Assembly: GCA_002500505.1 (NCBI GenBank)
Contig: DLRM01000035.1
Span: 1 to 64,000 of the forward strand
Length of the DNA stretch: 64,000 nucleotides
Source: Planctomycetes bacterium UBA7888
Lineage (GTDB): Bacteria > Planctomycetota > UBA1135
Direction: 5' to 3'
This document shows positions 35,521 through 43,614 of the stretch, in pieces; the first letter of the stretch is position 1, and the number at the start of each line of letters is the position of its first letter. A program made the position numbers and the translations under genes. Below the pieces are notes generated by a model, which was given only the letters and a program-made list of their open reading frames with translations, was not told the DNA's origin and did not search any database.

Positions 35521-36417
35521 ATGCCCATCGCCAATGAAGCAATGCAATGGTCTGGCTCCCTGTCCCAGATCCCTAAAGTTCAAATCCTGAATCGAGTTCT
35601 ATTAGGAAACCCAACTCACTTCTCCATTGAAGAAGCCATCAATGTTCACATGGAGGATGAGTCCGGAGAATTGAACTCGGTAGATTCCTCCTTAGCTATG
35701 GAGCAATGGAACAATCTAAAAAAAGCTTATCGAGACATAGGCACTGAAGTTCATGAGCTTTCCCCCGTTCCTGGCCTTCCCGATTATTGCTTTACGGCAA
35801 ACCCAAGCCTGGTGCTTCCGCTTCCAGACGGCAATCGCATAGTTTGGCTCTCGAAAATGGCGCACTCCTCCCGCTTCAAAGAGGTCGAACACCACGCAAG
35901 TTTTTTTAGAAGCCAAAATCTCCCTCTAAAAGAATTTCCGGAAACTGTGGACCGATTTGAGGGTTGTGGCGATGGCATCCTTCATCCAGGCCGATTCCTC
36001 ATCCATGCGGGGACAGGGTCACGTTCTTCAATCCGAGGTTGGGAAACCCTTTCCGCAGAATACCCAGACCTTCAAATTCTTCACTATACCTTGCAAGATT
36101 CCCGTTTTTACCACTTGGACACGGCCTTGGCACCCCTCAATGAAAACACTGCCCTTTTTGTGCCTAGTGCTTTCGACCCATCCGGACAGGAATTGCTTGC
36201 ATCTGCCTTCGAGAACCTCATTCCGATTCCCATAGAGGAAGCACTTCATTTTGCGGGAAATGCACATTGCCCAGATGGCAAGCATGTTCTTCTCCAAAAA
36301 GGAAACCCAAAAATCGAAAGCATCCTTCTACGCAAAGGCTTCCACCCTATCCCTCTTGAGACTTCGGAATTTCGAAAGTCAGGCGGTTCCGTATTCTGCC
36401 TGAAGATGGCTTGGTAA
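35521..36417 (+). CDS. Amidinotransferase-fold hydrolase, DDAH-like
   Basis: The 298-residue protein belongs to the guanidino-group-modifying superfamily (dimethylarginine dimethylaminohydrolase, arginine deiminase, amidinotransferases). Conserved parts are PDYCFTANPSLVL, RFEGCGDGILHPGRFLIHAG (Glu147, Asp151), FYHLDTALAPL (catalytic His198) and the catalytic Cys293 in GGSVFCLKMAW. Likely reaction is hydrolysis of an arginine derivative to citrulline or ornithine products; the exact substrate is unclear. It closes the PPIase-ABC operon and overlaps ddl convergently by 39 nt. Confidence 0.78.
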   Translation: MPIANEAMQWSGSLSQIPKVQILNRVLLGNPTHFSIEEAINVHMEDESGELNSVDSSLAMEQWNNLKKAYRDIGTEVHELSPVPGLPDYCFTANPSLVLPLPDGNRIVWLSKMAHSSRFKEVEHHASFFRSQNLPLKEFPETVDRFEGCGDGILHPGRFLIHAGTGSRSSIRGWETLSAEYPDLQILHYTLQDSRFYHLDTALAPLNENTALFVPSAFDPSGQELLASAFENLIPIPIEEALHFAGNAHCPDGKHVLLQKGNPKIESILLRKGFHPIPLETSEFRKSGGSVFCLKMAW

Positions 36418-37449
36418 GGACTCTTCCGGAGAATCCTTCCTGGAAAGGGCTTCTTCAATCAAGCGATCACAAAGTTCAGAGAAACCAATCCCCGAATGCT
36501 CCATCAGTTTGGGGTACATAGAGATGGAAGTGAAGCCAGGGATTGTATTGACCTCGTTTACAACAAGGCGGCCCGTTTTTTTCCCAATAAAAAAGTCAAC
36601 GCGGGCCATTCCTGACAGCCGCAAGACATCAAAGGCTCGGAGGGCAATCTCTTGCATGCCTTCAATCATCTGAGGCTGCAAGTCCTCAGCGGGGACAACA
36701 AGTTCGGTAGTGCCATTTTCATACTTCGAAGAAAAATCGTACCACTCTTCAGGCTGAACTTCTCCCGGAGCCGTTGCGAAGGGTTCGGGGCCACCAAGCA
36801 CTGCAATCTCTAGTTCTTTCGCATTCAATGCAGGCTCTACCAACACCCACTCTCCAAAAGAAAAGGCATGGTCTAAACTCGCACGAAGCTCTTCTTCCGT
36901 CTCGACTCGAGTAATTCCAACAGAGGAACCCTGGCAAGCCGGTTTCACAAAACAAGGTAGGCCACGATCATCTACCAAATGCGAAAGGACAATCTCTTTA
37001 TCCGCAAGATAGTCGCGGTGGCGAATCTCAGTCCAAGAGACTACTTCAATGCCGGCATCTCGCATCACTCTTTTCGCGACCGACTTATCCATTGCAAGAG
37101 CAGAGCCCAAGGTGCCTGACCCAACAAAAGGAATGTCGCATAATTCAAGCCAACCTTGCAGGGTCCCATCTTCTCCACCCGGTCCGTGAAGAACAGGGAA
37201 AACACACTCCGTTCCTTCGGGAAGGAAAGGTAGTCCACCTGGGCCTTTGCAAGAACGGCCCTCCAGTAGCGCAGCAGAATCTTCTTCGTTCAAAAATCGC
37301 CCCTCAGGAGAAATCCCGACAAGACAGACATCCCAACGTTCTTGATTCAAGGCGCGCAAAACAGCGGCTGCGGATTGCAAACTGACAATGTGCTCTTCCG
37401 ATACCCCACCAAACAGAAGGGCCAAGCGAGTGCGTTGAGGGCTGCGCAT
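36379..37449 (-). CDS. ddl: D-alanine--D-alanine ligase
   Basis: ATP-grasp ligase forming the D-Ala-D-Ala dipeptide for peptidoglycan. The 356-residue protein starts with LALLFGGVSEEHIVSLQSA, has the VLHGPGGEDGTLQGWLELCD and FVKPACQGSSVGITRV motifs, and ends the catalytic part with VNEVNTIPGFTSISMYPKLM. The tail of about 25 residues after the domain is variable. With murD it shows that the cell makes classical peptidoglycan. It is divergent from the small secreted protein at 37502. Confidence 0.94.
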   Translation of the reverse strand: MRSPQRTRLALLFGGVSEEHIVSLQSAAAVLRALNQERWDVCLVGISPEGRFLNEEDSAALLEGRSCKGPGGLPFLPEGTECVFPVLHGPGGEDGTLQGWLELCDIPFVGSGTLGSALAMDKSVAKRVMRDAGIEVVSWTEIRHRDYLADKEIVLSHLVDDRGLPCFVKPACQGSSVGITRVETEEELRASLDHAFSFGEWVLVEPALNAKELEIAVLGGPEPFATAPGEVQPEEWYDFSSKYENGTTELVVPAEDLQPQMIEGMQEIALRAFDVLRLSGMARVDFFIGKKTGRLVVNEVNTIPGFTSISMYPKLMEHSGIGFSELCDRLIEEALSRKDSPEESLPSHLQAEYGTA

Positions 37450-37501
37450 ACAAAAGCATTGTAACGAGCAAGGTCGCGCGAACCTATCCTTCCGTCTCAG
37501 G

Positions 37502-37678
37502 ATGATTCTCTTGCCTCTTCTCCTTCTGGCTCTCTGCCCCCTGGCGCCTCAATCTGGGAACCCCAGCGTGTCCGACTTGGCCGTTCCTAGTCGCGGAAAT
37601 GCGAATATTGACGGCAATCACTCCCCGAAGGAGATAGCCTTGGACCCAGACGCCTTGCTCCCTATTCGCACTCGATGA
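37502..37678 (+). CDS. Small secreted protein of 58 residues
   Basis: ATG 37502 opens a 58-codon frame whose TGA overlaps the next gene's ATG as ATGA (37675-37678), a strong sign that it is real. The N-terminus MILLPLLLLALCPLAPQSG looks like a signal peptide. The mature part of about 40 residues is rich in Pro, Asn and Asp (SVSDLAVPSRGNANIDG) and has no recognised domain. It lies between ddl and the TMTC-like gene and is probably co-translated with the latter. The function is unknown. Confidence 0.6.
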   Translation: MILLPLLLLALCPLAPQSGNPSVSDLAVPSRGNANIDGNHSPKEIALDPDALLPIRTR

Positions 37679-39561
37679 ACTTCATTGAAAAGTATTGTGT
37701 TCGCATTGCTGCCCTAGCGGGCATTGTGGCTTTTATCCCTATTTTGGGTGCGGGCTTCGTCTATGACGATTTGGAGCTCCTTCGTGACAACCTTTCGTTG
37801 CGTAGATGGTCCTTTCTTTGGGAGGGCTTCCTTCAACCCATGTGGGATATGGCGGCTGACCCGCGCAAACAAGCCGGTGGTTTCTACAGGCCTGTCGGAA
37901 CTGGCGCATTCACTCTTCTTTGGCATATTGGCGGCGGAGCGGCTTGGGTATTCCACGCAGCCTCTCTTCTTTTTCACGCCGCTTGCTCGGCAGGAGTAGC
38001 CCGAATTGCAATCGCTCTTGGCTGGCGGCCCTTTACTGCTTGTGTTGCTGGAGTTCTATTTGCTCTACACGGCGCACATGTGGAGCCAGTTGCCTGGGCC
38101 TCTTCCCTTACTTACTTATTAGCCACGTTCTTCTCCCTTCTTGCCGTGGAGAAGTTTCTTCAGGAAAAAGCATGGGTGTGCGCAACTTTCCTCGGCTTAG
38201 CCATGCTCTCCCAAGAGTTGGCCTTGGGGATTTGGCTCCTCTGCTTTGCGGCTTCTTTTTTGCAGCCAAATTCTCTTAGGCAAGCCCTGCCCCTTCTTGT
38301 CGTCGGCTGTTTCGTCTGGCTCTTGCGAGCTTCCGCTTTCGACAGTTTTGCCGCGGGATTGGATCATCGGCTTACTTGGTATGGGTTTGAGCTCCGGGAA
38401 CATCCCCTCCTAGAGGAAATTGCGCTTTCTATGGAACTTGTGGGGCGGTACTTGGCCTTCTTGATTTGGCCTTGGCCTCACGCTCCTTTTCACCCTCTTC
38501 GTATCTCCCTAGAGCTCTCCGATTGGGAACGTTGGTTGCCGGCAGCCTTAGGTTTAATTTCCTCTCTTGCTGCATTTGGTATCTGGGTCCTTCGAGGCCG
38601 AAAGAATCAAAGTCTATTCTGGGGTTTGGGTTTTTTGTTTGCAGGCTTAGTCCCCGTTCTAAAAACCTCAAGCTTGGGTCAATTCCCCTTTGAAGAGCGT
38701 TTTGCTTATTTGGCATCCACCGGATTTTCGCTCCTATTAGCCAAAGCCCTTACGAGCGAGGTTCGACACCTTTCAGCCAAACCCCTTCTGATTCTATTAT
38801 TGAGTTTGCACACGGCCTCTATTTGGGCCACAACTCCCTATTGGAGTACAGAAGAAAAACTCTTCGAATGGGCCTCTACCGCTTCTCCCAAAGCCATGAT
38901 TTCTCATACGGAAAGAGGGCGAGTATTCCTCACTCAGGCCCAACTCTTTGACGAAGGAAGTCGTGAGAGATACGAGTTGGCCAACAAAGCTGAACTCGCC
39001 TTCGCAGATGGCTTAGCCATTAATCCAGACGAGTGGTTCGTTTCGGTCATTGACCGCCACAATGGAAACATTGGTTTAGCCAATGCATTCATGGTTCAAG
39101 GTGACCAAGAAACTGCTAATTCAATTTTCTTACAGATCTTGGGGCGTTGGCCATCATCCCCTGAGGGTCACTCTGGTGTTGGCTTTACCGAAACCACTCT
39201 TGCGGAGAGGGAGCTAAAAAATGGAATGGAGTCTGAAGCATTTTCCAGACTGGACCGCGCCATTGGTCACTTCTCCTCCGCCCTCGAATTTGGGCCGCAC
39301 CTAATTGAAGCAACCTACGGCCGCGGAATAGCCTTAGCTCTCAAAGGAGAGTACGAAAAAGCTACCTTAGACCTCGAATCTTGCTTTAAGAGTCGCCCCG
39401 CCGACTTTCGATATGCCATGGCGCTGGCTTCAGCCCAATTCGAATTGAACCAACGTTTCTTTGCTTTAAAAACCTGGGAGGCTCACTTAGCCGCTAATCC
39501 CCTATCTCCAGAGAGCAAAGAGATTCAACGCACAATTCAATTTCTACGCCAAGGGAAATAA
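37675..39561 (+). CDS. TMTC-like membrane glycosyltransferase with TPR tail
   Basis: The 628-residue protein has about ten N-terminal membrane helices with the GT-C acidic motif GFVYDDLELLRDN in the first extracytoplasmic loop and HGAHVEPVAWASSLTYLLAT, as in eukaryotic TMTC and bacterial relatives thought to add mannose to proteins. Residues from about 450 form tetratricopeptide-like helices (LAFADGLAINPDEWF, FSSALEFGPHLIEATYGRGI, FKSRPADFRYAMALASAQFE). Protein O-glycosylation of exported proteins is inferred. It is translationally coupled to the small secreted protein and converges on the secreted paralogue at 39616, sharing a hairpin between them. Confidence 0.78.
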   Translation: MNFIEKYCVRIAALAGIVAFIPILGAGFVYDDLELLRDNLSLRRWSFLWEGFLQPMWDMAADPRKQAGGFYRPVGTGAFTLLWHIGGGAAWVFHAASLLFHAACSAGVARIAIALGWRPFTACVAGVLFALHGAHVEPVAWASSLTYLLATFFSLLAVEKFLQEKAWVCATFLGLAMLSQELALGIWLLCFAASFLQPNSLRQALPLLVVGCFVWLLRASAFDSFAAGLDHRLTWYGFELREHPLLEEIALSMELVGRYLAFLIWPWPHAPFHPLRISLELSDWERWLPAALGLISSLAAFGIWVLRGRKNQSLFWGLGFLFAGLVPVLKTSSLGQFPFEERFAYLASTGFSLLLAKALTSEVRHLSAKPLLILLLSLHTASIWATTPYWSTEEKLFEWASTASPKAMISHTERGRVFLTQAQLFDEGSRERYELANKAELAFADGLAINPDEWFVSVIDRHNGNIGLANAFMVQGDQETANSIFLQILGRWPSSPEGHSGVGFTETTLAERELKNGMESEAFSRLDRAIGHFSSALEFGPHLIEATYGRGIALALKGEYEKATLDLESCFKSRPADFRYAMALASAQFELNQRFFALKTWEAHLAANPLSPESKEIQRTIQFLRQGK

Positions 39562-39564
39562 AAA

Positions 39565-39596
39565 AACCGCCGACCCCTAAGAAGGAGTCGGCGGTT
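39565..39596 (-). terminator. Intrinsic terminator between convergent genes
   Basis: AACCGCCGAC and GTCGGCGGTT form a perfect 10-bp stem around a 12-nt loop (39575-39586). On the minus strand the stem is followed by a T-run (plus-strand A-run at 39560-39566), so it terminates the secreted-protein gene at 39616-41406. No T-run follows on the plus strand, so it is a weaker stop for the TMTC-like gene. Confidence 0.85.
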
Positions 39597-39615
39597 GAAG
39601 TGGGTTGCGGAAAAC

Positions 39616-41406
39616 CTAGCCAATCGTCATGGCAAGAGGGTTCAACATCGTTTGAGAGCCACGGTCTGCACCATGGAACCAAATATTCAGCCCAGTCGTC
39701 CCAGCTGGAACATTTTTGGTAACACCCGCATGACCATTCGCATCCGTTGGAAGAGGTATGACCTTGTAAGGTGAACTTACATAACCTGGACCAAAAGGAG
39801 TGTTGATGGGGCCACCACCAGCAAGGGAGTAAACGAAGTAGGCCAAGTTGTTCGGCGTGCAATTGTCCAGACTCACCACCGAGGCTTGGCCAGCAATTAG
39901 TGGGTTGACCGAGAGTGTTGGGCCGGGAGGAGCTACTGGAGCAATGGAAATGTCATCAATCTGGATGCCATCCAAGTTTGCCATGGGGAAGTTGTCTTCC
40001 TGTGCGAAGAGCAAGTAGAACTGGCCGTTCGTATCTACACCGGAGTTAGAAATGTCGACACCAGCTACATTAATCCATGCACCAACAGCCATCCCAAACC
40101 AAGGTCCGTAGACTTGATTCCAAGCCAAACCGTCAGAACTGACCCAGACACCGTCCCAAGGATGATTTTCTTCACCGTGGTTCACGATGCCAAAATCCAA
40201 GAGCAAGTCACCTGCACCAGAGCCATCTAAGCCCATAATGAGGCCATTGCGAACCTGGATTCCAGTGGGGCCTAAGGGGTCTCCACCCATTTCTAGGCAG
40301 TAGGCACCCGAGCCGCTTCCAGCCCATACGCCGACGTAGGTGCCAGTTCCTTGGCCACAAGGTCCACGTTGTCCAATGTTGCACCAGGCACTTGCGGTGG
40401 GAAGACCAAATGCGTCTAGCTCGTTAATTCCCATGTGCGAGGGAACCACACCAGCGTGGCTATCAAAGTTTTCGGCGTGAGCCGCAGGGATAAAAGTCGT
40501 TGGCAAGTTTGGCCAGACTGCAGGCGGCGGACCACCCGATCCCGAGGTGTCGTAACTCGCAACACTATCAGGAGCACCTTGACCAAGCATGACCATAGTA
40601 GGACCGTTTGGGTTGAGAGGATCGTTGTAAACGTCAGCGCCACCCTGTGCGGTTGCACCAATACCTACACCACCTGTCGTGAAAAAGCGACCTGTACCTT
40701 GAGCAGTCGCGGGGTCAAGCTCAGTCGCAGAACACTGAACATCAGTTGACCAAATGGTTCCATTCACATAGTCCCATCCGAAGCCATATGCAGAAACCTG
40801 GGCATTGACCCAAGCATTCACTACGGCGCCAGTTGTCATATCAAATTCGAACACATCTCCTGTGAAGGATTTAGTGAAGAAATTGCCTGATGTTGGGTTT
40901 TGACAAAGTGCGCGTACAGTACCAGAGACTGCTGTGATAACAGTATTCGAGTAGCTCAATGCGCCTGTAACGGGGTCATAACTCATGACCTCAACATAAC
41001 CAGTGTCGTTTCCAACCCAAAGAGTATTGGCTGCATCATCTGCTTCCATGTCACGACCGCCCCAGCCACCTGTGTTTGCAGCACTGACATTCTGGGGGTA
41101 ACTTGTAATCCAATTACCAGTCATGTCATATTCGTGGATCATGTAGTTGTCGCCAACTGTGGTGTGACCACGACCCGTAATCCAAAGGCTGCCCCAAGCT
41201 TCTTCGACACCGAGGCAACGGTTATCGTAGACGGCAGTTTCGACATCGAACGGGCCGGAAACCAAGTCGCCAAGAGCGCGACTAGAATTATTGTTGACGG
41301 TGGTCAAATTGCCACCAGGGTCCACATCATTAACTTGTTGGGCAATACCATTAGTACATAGTCCAAGGATTGCAACAAGTGAAAGTATCGAAGTAAATCT
41401 CTTCAT
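39616..41406 (-). CDS. Large secreted protein, paralogue A (propeller, jelly-roll and C-terminal domain)
   Basis: The 596-residue protein has a signal peptide (ILSLVAILGLCTNGIAQQ) and three parts. Residues about 25-300 repeat short motifs with Trp, Gly and Asp (WITGRGHTTVGDNYMIHEYD, TLWVGNDTGYVEVMSYDPVT), as in beta-propellers. About 330-490 looks like a MAM-type jelly-roll sheet ending in LDGIQIDDISI. The last 100 residues (GQASVVSLDNCTPNNLAYFV to IWFHGADRGSQTMLNPLAMT) form a domain also seen at the end of paralogue B, probably for surface sorting or attachment. No enzyme motif is seen. Three key motifs match paralogue B closely. It ends in the terminator at 39565. Confidence 0.8.
   Translation of the reverse strand: MKRFTSILSLVAILGLCTNGIAQQVNDVDPGGNLTTVNNNSSRALGDLVSGPFDVETAVYDNRCLGVEEAWGSLWITGRGHTTVGDNYMIHEYDMTGNWITSYPQNVSAANTGGWGGRDMEADDAANTLWVGNDTGYVEVMSYDPVTGALSYSNTVITAVSGTVRALCQNPTSGNFFTKSFTGDVFEFDMTTGAVVNAWVNAQVSAYGFGWDYVNGTIWSTDVQCSATELDPATAQGTGRFFTTGGVGIGATAQGGADVYNDPLNPNGPTMVMLGQGAPDSVASYDTSGSGGPPPAVWPNLPTTFIPAAHAENFDSHAGVVPSHMGINELDAFGLPTASAWCNIGQRGPCGQGTGTYVGVWAGSGSGAYCLEMGGDPLGPTGIQVRNGLIMGLDGSGAGDLLLDFGIVNHGEENHPWDGVWVSSDGLAWNQVYGPWFGMAVGAWINVAGVDISNSGVDTNGQFYLLFAQEDNFPMANLDGIQIDDISIAPVAPPGPTLSVNPLIAGQASVVSLDNCTPNNLAYFVYSLAGGGPINTPFGPGYVSSPYKVIPLPTDANGHAGVTKNVPAGTTGLNIWFHGADRGSQTMLNPLAMTIG
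40271..40326. repeat. 56-bp tract nearly identical to one in paralogue B
   Basis: This part of paralogue A matches 42328-42383 of paralogue B at 55 of 56 bases, well above the surrounding DNA, which shows many synonymous and other changes. It encodes the shared GSGSGAYCLEMGGDPLGPTG segment. Gene conversion between the copies would explain it. Confidence 0.7.
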
Positions 41407-41423
41407 TTTTCCCAGGGGTTGAA

Positions 41424-41434
41424 GGGGGGGGGGG
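41424..41434. repeat. Homopolymer of 11 G (C on coding strand)
   Basis: Eleven G in a row, 18-28 nt before the ATG of paralogue A (C-run on the coding strand). Such tracts can change length by slipped-strand mispairing. The matching leader of paralogue B has only short G runs. Sequencing error in the run length cannot be excluded. Confidence 0.7.
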
Positions 41435-41622
41435 AGTCCTCTTCCAAGGGGATGGCTGAGAACTCAGTTAAGGAATACCTAATTTAATACCATTTAAGGA
41501 GCATGTGGGCCTAAAAACCTATATTTTTAGGCTTTATTGTGGGTTTTTGCATTTATTAACCCTCCCATTTGCTTCTTTTCTTAAACCCCTTCCGCCTCCC
41601 ACTTCTTTTTCTGCAAAAAAAG

Positions 41623-41653
41623 AGGCTCCCACCCAAAAACTGGGTGGGAGCCT
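41623..41653 (-). terminator. Intrinsic terminator of paralogue B
   Basis: AGGCTCCCACCCA and TGGGTGGGAGCCT form a perfect 13-bp stem with loop AAAAC. On the minus strand it is followed by a T-run (plus-strand A at 41615-41621), the classic Rho-independent form, 22 nt after the stop codon of the gene at 41676. Confidence 0.92.
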
Positions 41654-41675
41654 AAGCTCCTTGCATTTGCAAGGA

Positions 41676-43451
41676 TTAACCGACGGTCAAAGCCAAAGCG
41701 TTCAGCAGTGTTGCAGAACCATGGTCAGCACCATGGAACCAAACTGAGACACCAGCAGCTCCAGCAGGCACATCTTTGTCCAGGCTTGCGGCACCTGAAC
41801 CATCTGCATTAACTTTCAACACGTTGTATGGAGGAGACACAAATCCATCACCGAATGGAGTGGAAACCGGTCCACCACCAGCCAGCGAGAATACTATGAA
41901 GACCTTACCGTTAGGGGTGCAGTTGCTCGCACTCATGGTGGCAGTCCCACCAGCAACAAGACCCGTCACGTCCAATGTTGGCGCGGGAGGGGCAGGTCCG
42001 CTAATGGAAATGTCGTCAATCTGGATGCCGTCCAGGTATCCCATGGGGAAGTTATCCGACTGAGCAAACAACAAGTAGAACTGGCCGTCTGTATCAACTC
42101 CTGAATTAGAGAGGTCGATTCCAGAAACAACTTGCCAGGAAGGGAGGAGTGGTGACCAAGGTCCATAGACCTGGGTATAGGTCGCGCCATCAGCACTGAC
42201 CCAAACACCATCCCAACTATGGGTTTCTTCACCGTGGTCCACGATGCCGAATTCCAGAGTCAAGTCACCAGCACCGGATCCGTCTAGACCTATGACGAGG
42301 CCAGAGCGATTCGCAAAGCCAGTTGGACCTAAGGGATCTCCACCCATTTCTAGGCAGTAGGCACCCGAGCCGCTTCCAGCCCAGACTCCCGCACCAGAAC
42401 CAGTTTCTTGACCACAAGCACCTTGCTGACCAATGTTGCACCAGGCACCTGGATCTGGAAGACCCGTAATGTCAGACAAGGCGTTGGCGCCCATGAATGA
42501 AGGTACCACGCCTGCATGTCCATCGAAATTCTCCGTATAGCCTGCAGCGGACACGAAGGTCGTTGGCATTTCTGGCCAAGTCGGAGGAGGTGGTGGAGGT
42601 GCACCAACGGTGTCATAGACGCAAATTGAGTCTGGAGTCGCTTGACACAACATCACCATGGAGAGGCCATTGGCATTGAGAGGGTCGTTGTAGACATCTG
42701 CTCCACCTTGGGAGCCAGTTACGGAGCCAAAAAAGCCAGTTCCAGTTCCCAGTCCAGTGGCGGGATCCATTTCCGATGCAGAACCACCAGCGTCAGTAGA
42801 CCAAATGGTGCCCTTATTGGAATCGTAGCCCATTCCGTAGGAGGAGATGGCGGAATTGACAAAAACATTGACCACAGCACCTGTAGCCATATCAAACTCG
42901 TAGGTCGAGCTTGTGAAAGACTTCGTGAAAAAGTTTCCAGTTGCTGTGTTTTGGCACAGGGCTCGAACCGTTCCAACAACGGCAGTTGTAACCGTTGAAG
43001 AGTAGGTCAAGCCACCCGTGACTGCGTCGTAGGTTTGGACTTCTACAAGGCCGCCATCGTTACCAACCCAGAGTGTGTTGGCTGCGTCATCGGCTTCCAT
43101 GTCTCTACCACCCCAGCCACCAGGAGCTGGAACAGTTTGTGGGTAACTAGTCAAGTAAGCACCTGATTTATCGTACTTATGAATCATGTAGTTGTCACCG
43201 ACTGTCGATTGGCCACGACCGGTAACCCAGTAGTGATCCCATGCTTCTTCGACACCAAGGCATCGGTTGTCATAGGGGCCAGTCTCGACATCGAAAGGAC
43301 CGGCGACTACGTCGCCCAATCCACGGGAGGAGCCACCACCGAAAGGAACGAAAGAACCACCAGGGTCAATATCGTTCACTTGCTGTGCAGTAGCCATGGT
43401 GCTCAGTCCACAAAGGAGGACGAGACTTAAAAATCTTGTCAAATTTTTCAT
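41676..43451 (-). CDS. Large secreted protein, paralogue B
   Basis: The 591-residue protein has a signal peptide (FLSLVLLCGLSTMATAQQ) and the same three-part layout as paralogue A: propeller-like N-terminal half (WVTGRGQSTVGDNYMIHKYD, LWVGNDGGLVEVQTYDAVTG), jelly-roll-like middle with YLDGIQIDDISISG, and the conserved C-terminal domain ending VSVWFHGADHGSATLLNALA. A short proline run lies in the middle (GAPPPPPPTWPE). ATG 43451 is used because the preceding 37 codons of a longer reading are not signal-like. It is a tandem duplicate of 39616-41406 with its own terminator. Ligand or role is unknown; likely cell-surface or matrix protein. Confidence 0.8.
   Translation of the reverse strand: MKNLTRFLSLVLLCGLSTMATAQQVNDIDPGGSFVPFGGGSSRGLGDVVAGPFDVETGPYDNRCLGVEEAWDHYWVTGRGQSTVGDNYMIHKYDKSGAYLTSYPQTVPAPGGWGGRDMEADDAANTLWVGNDGGLVEVQTYDAVTGGLTYSSTVTTAVVGTVRALCQNTATGNFFTKSFTSSTYEFDMATGAVVNVFVNSAISSYGMGYDSNKGTIWSTDAGGSASEMDPATGLGTGTGFFGSVTGSQGGADVYNDPLNANGLSMVMLCQATPDSICVYDTVGAPPPPPPTWPEMPTTFVSAAGYTENFDGHAGVVPSFMGANALSDITGLPDPGAWCNIGQQGACGQETGSGAGVWAGSGSGAYCLEMGGDPLGPTGFANRSGLVIGLDGSGAGDLTLEFGIVDHGEETHSWDGVWVSADGATYTQVYGPWSPLLPSWQVVSGIDLSNSGVDTDGQFYLLFAQSDNFPMGYLDGIQIDDISISGPAPPAPTLDVTGLVAGGTATMSASNCTPNGKVFIVFSLAGGGPVSTPFGDGFVSPPYNVLKVNADGSGAASLDKDVPAGAAGVSVWFHGADHGSATLLNALALTVG
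42328..42383. repeat. 56-bp tract nearly identical to one in paralogue A
   Basis: Partner of 40271-40326, with one mismatch in 56 bases (G/A near its start on the plus strand). Both lie at the same place in the two tandem paralogues and have the same orientation. Confidence 0.7.
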
Positions 43452-43614
43452 TTTTCCAGGGGTAAAAGGGGAGAGGGATGGAAGCCGAAAATCACCGGAA
43501 AGTGATATCCGGACCTCACTACGTACTTCCAGCCTATAGGATAGCCGTGAAATATGTTTCAAATTTGCCTGTTTTTTTGCTTTTTCCAGGAAGTTGGATT
43601 CCTAAACTGTGGGC

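Larger units (their letters stand above)
41407..41675. other. Intergenic region between the two secreted paralogues
   Basis: 269 nt without a gene. From right to left it holds the terminator of paralogue B (41623-41653), an AT-rich stretch (41461-41540) that probably includes the promoter of paralogue A, and its leader with the G11 run. The leader shares ACCCCTGG-AAAAATGAA with paralogue B around the start codon. Confidence 0.6.
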
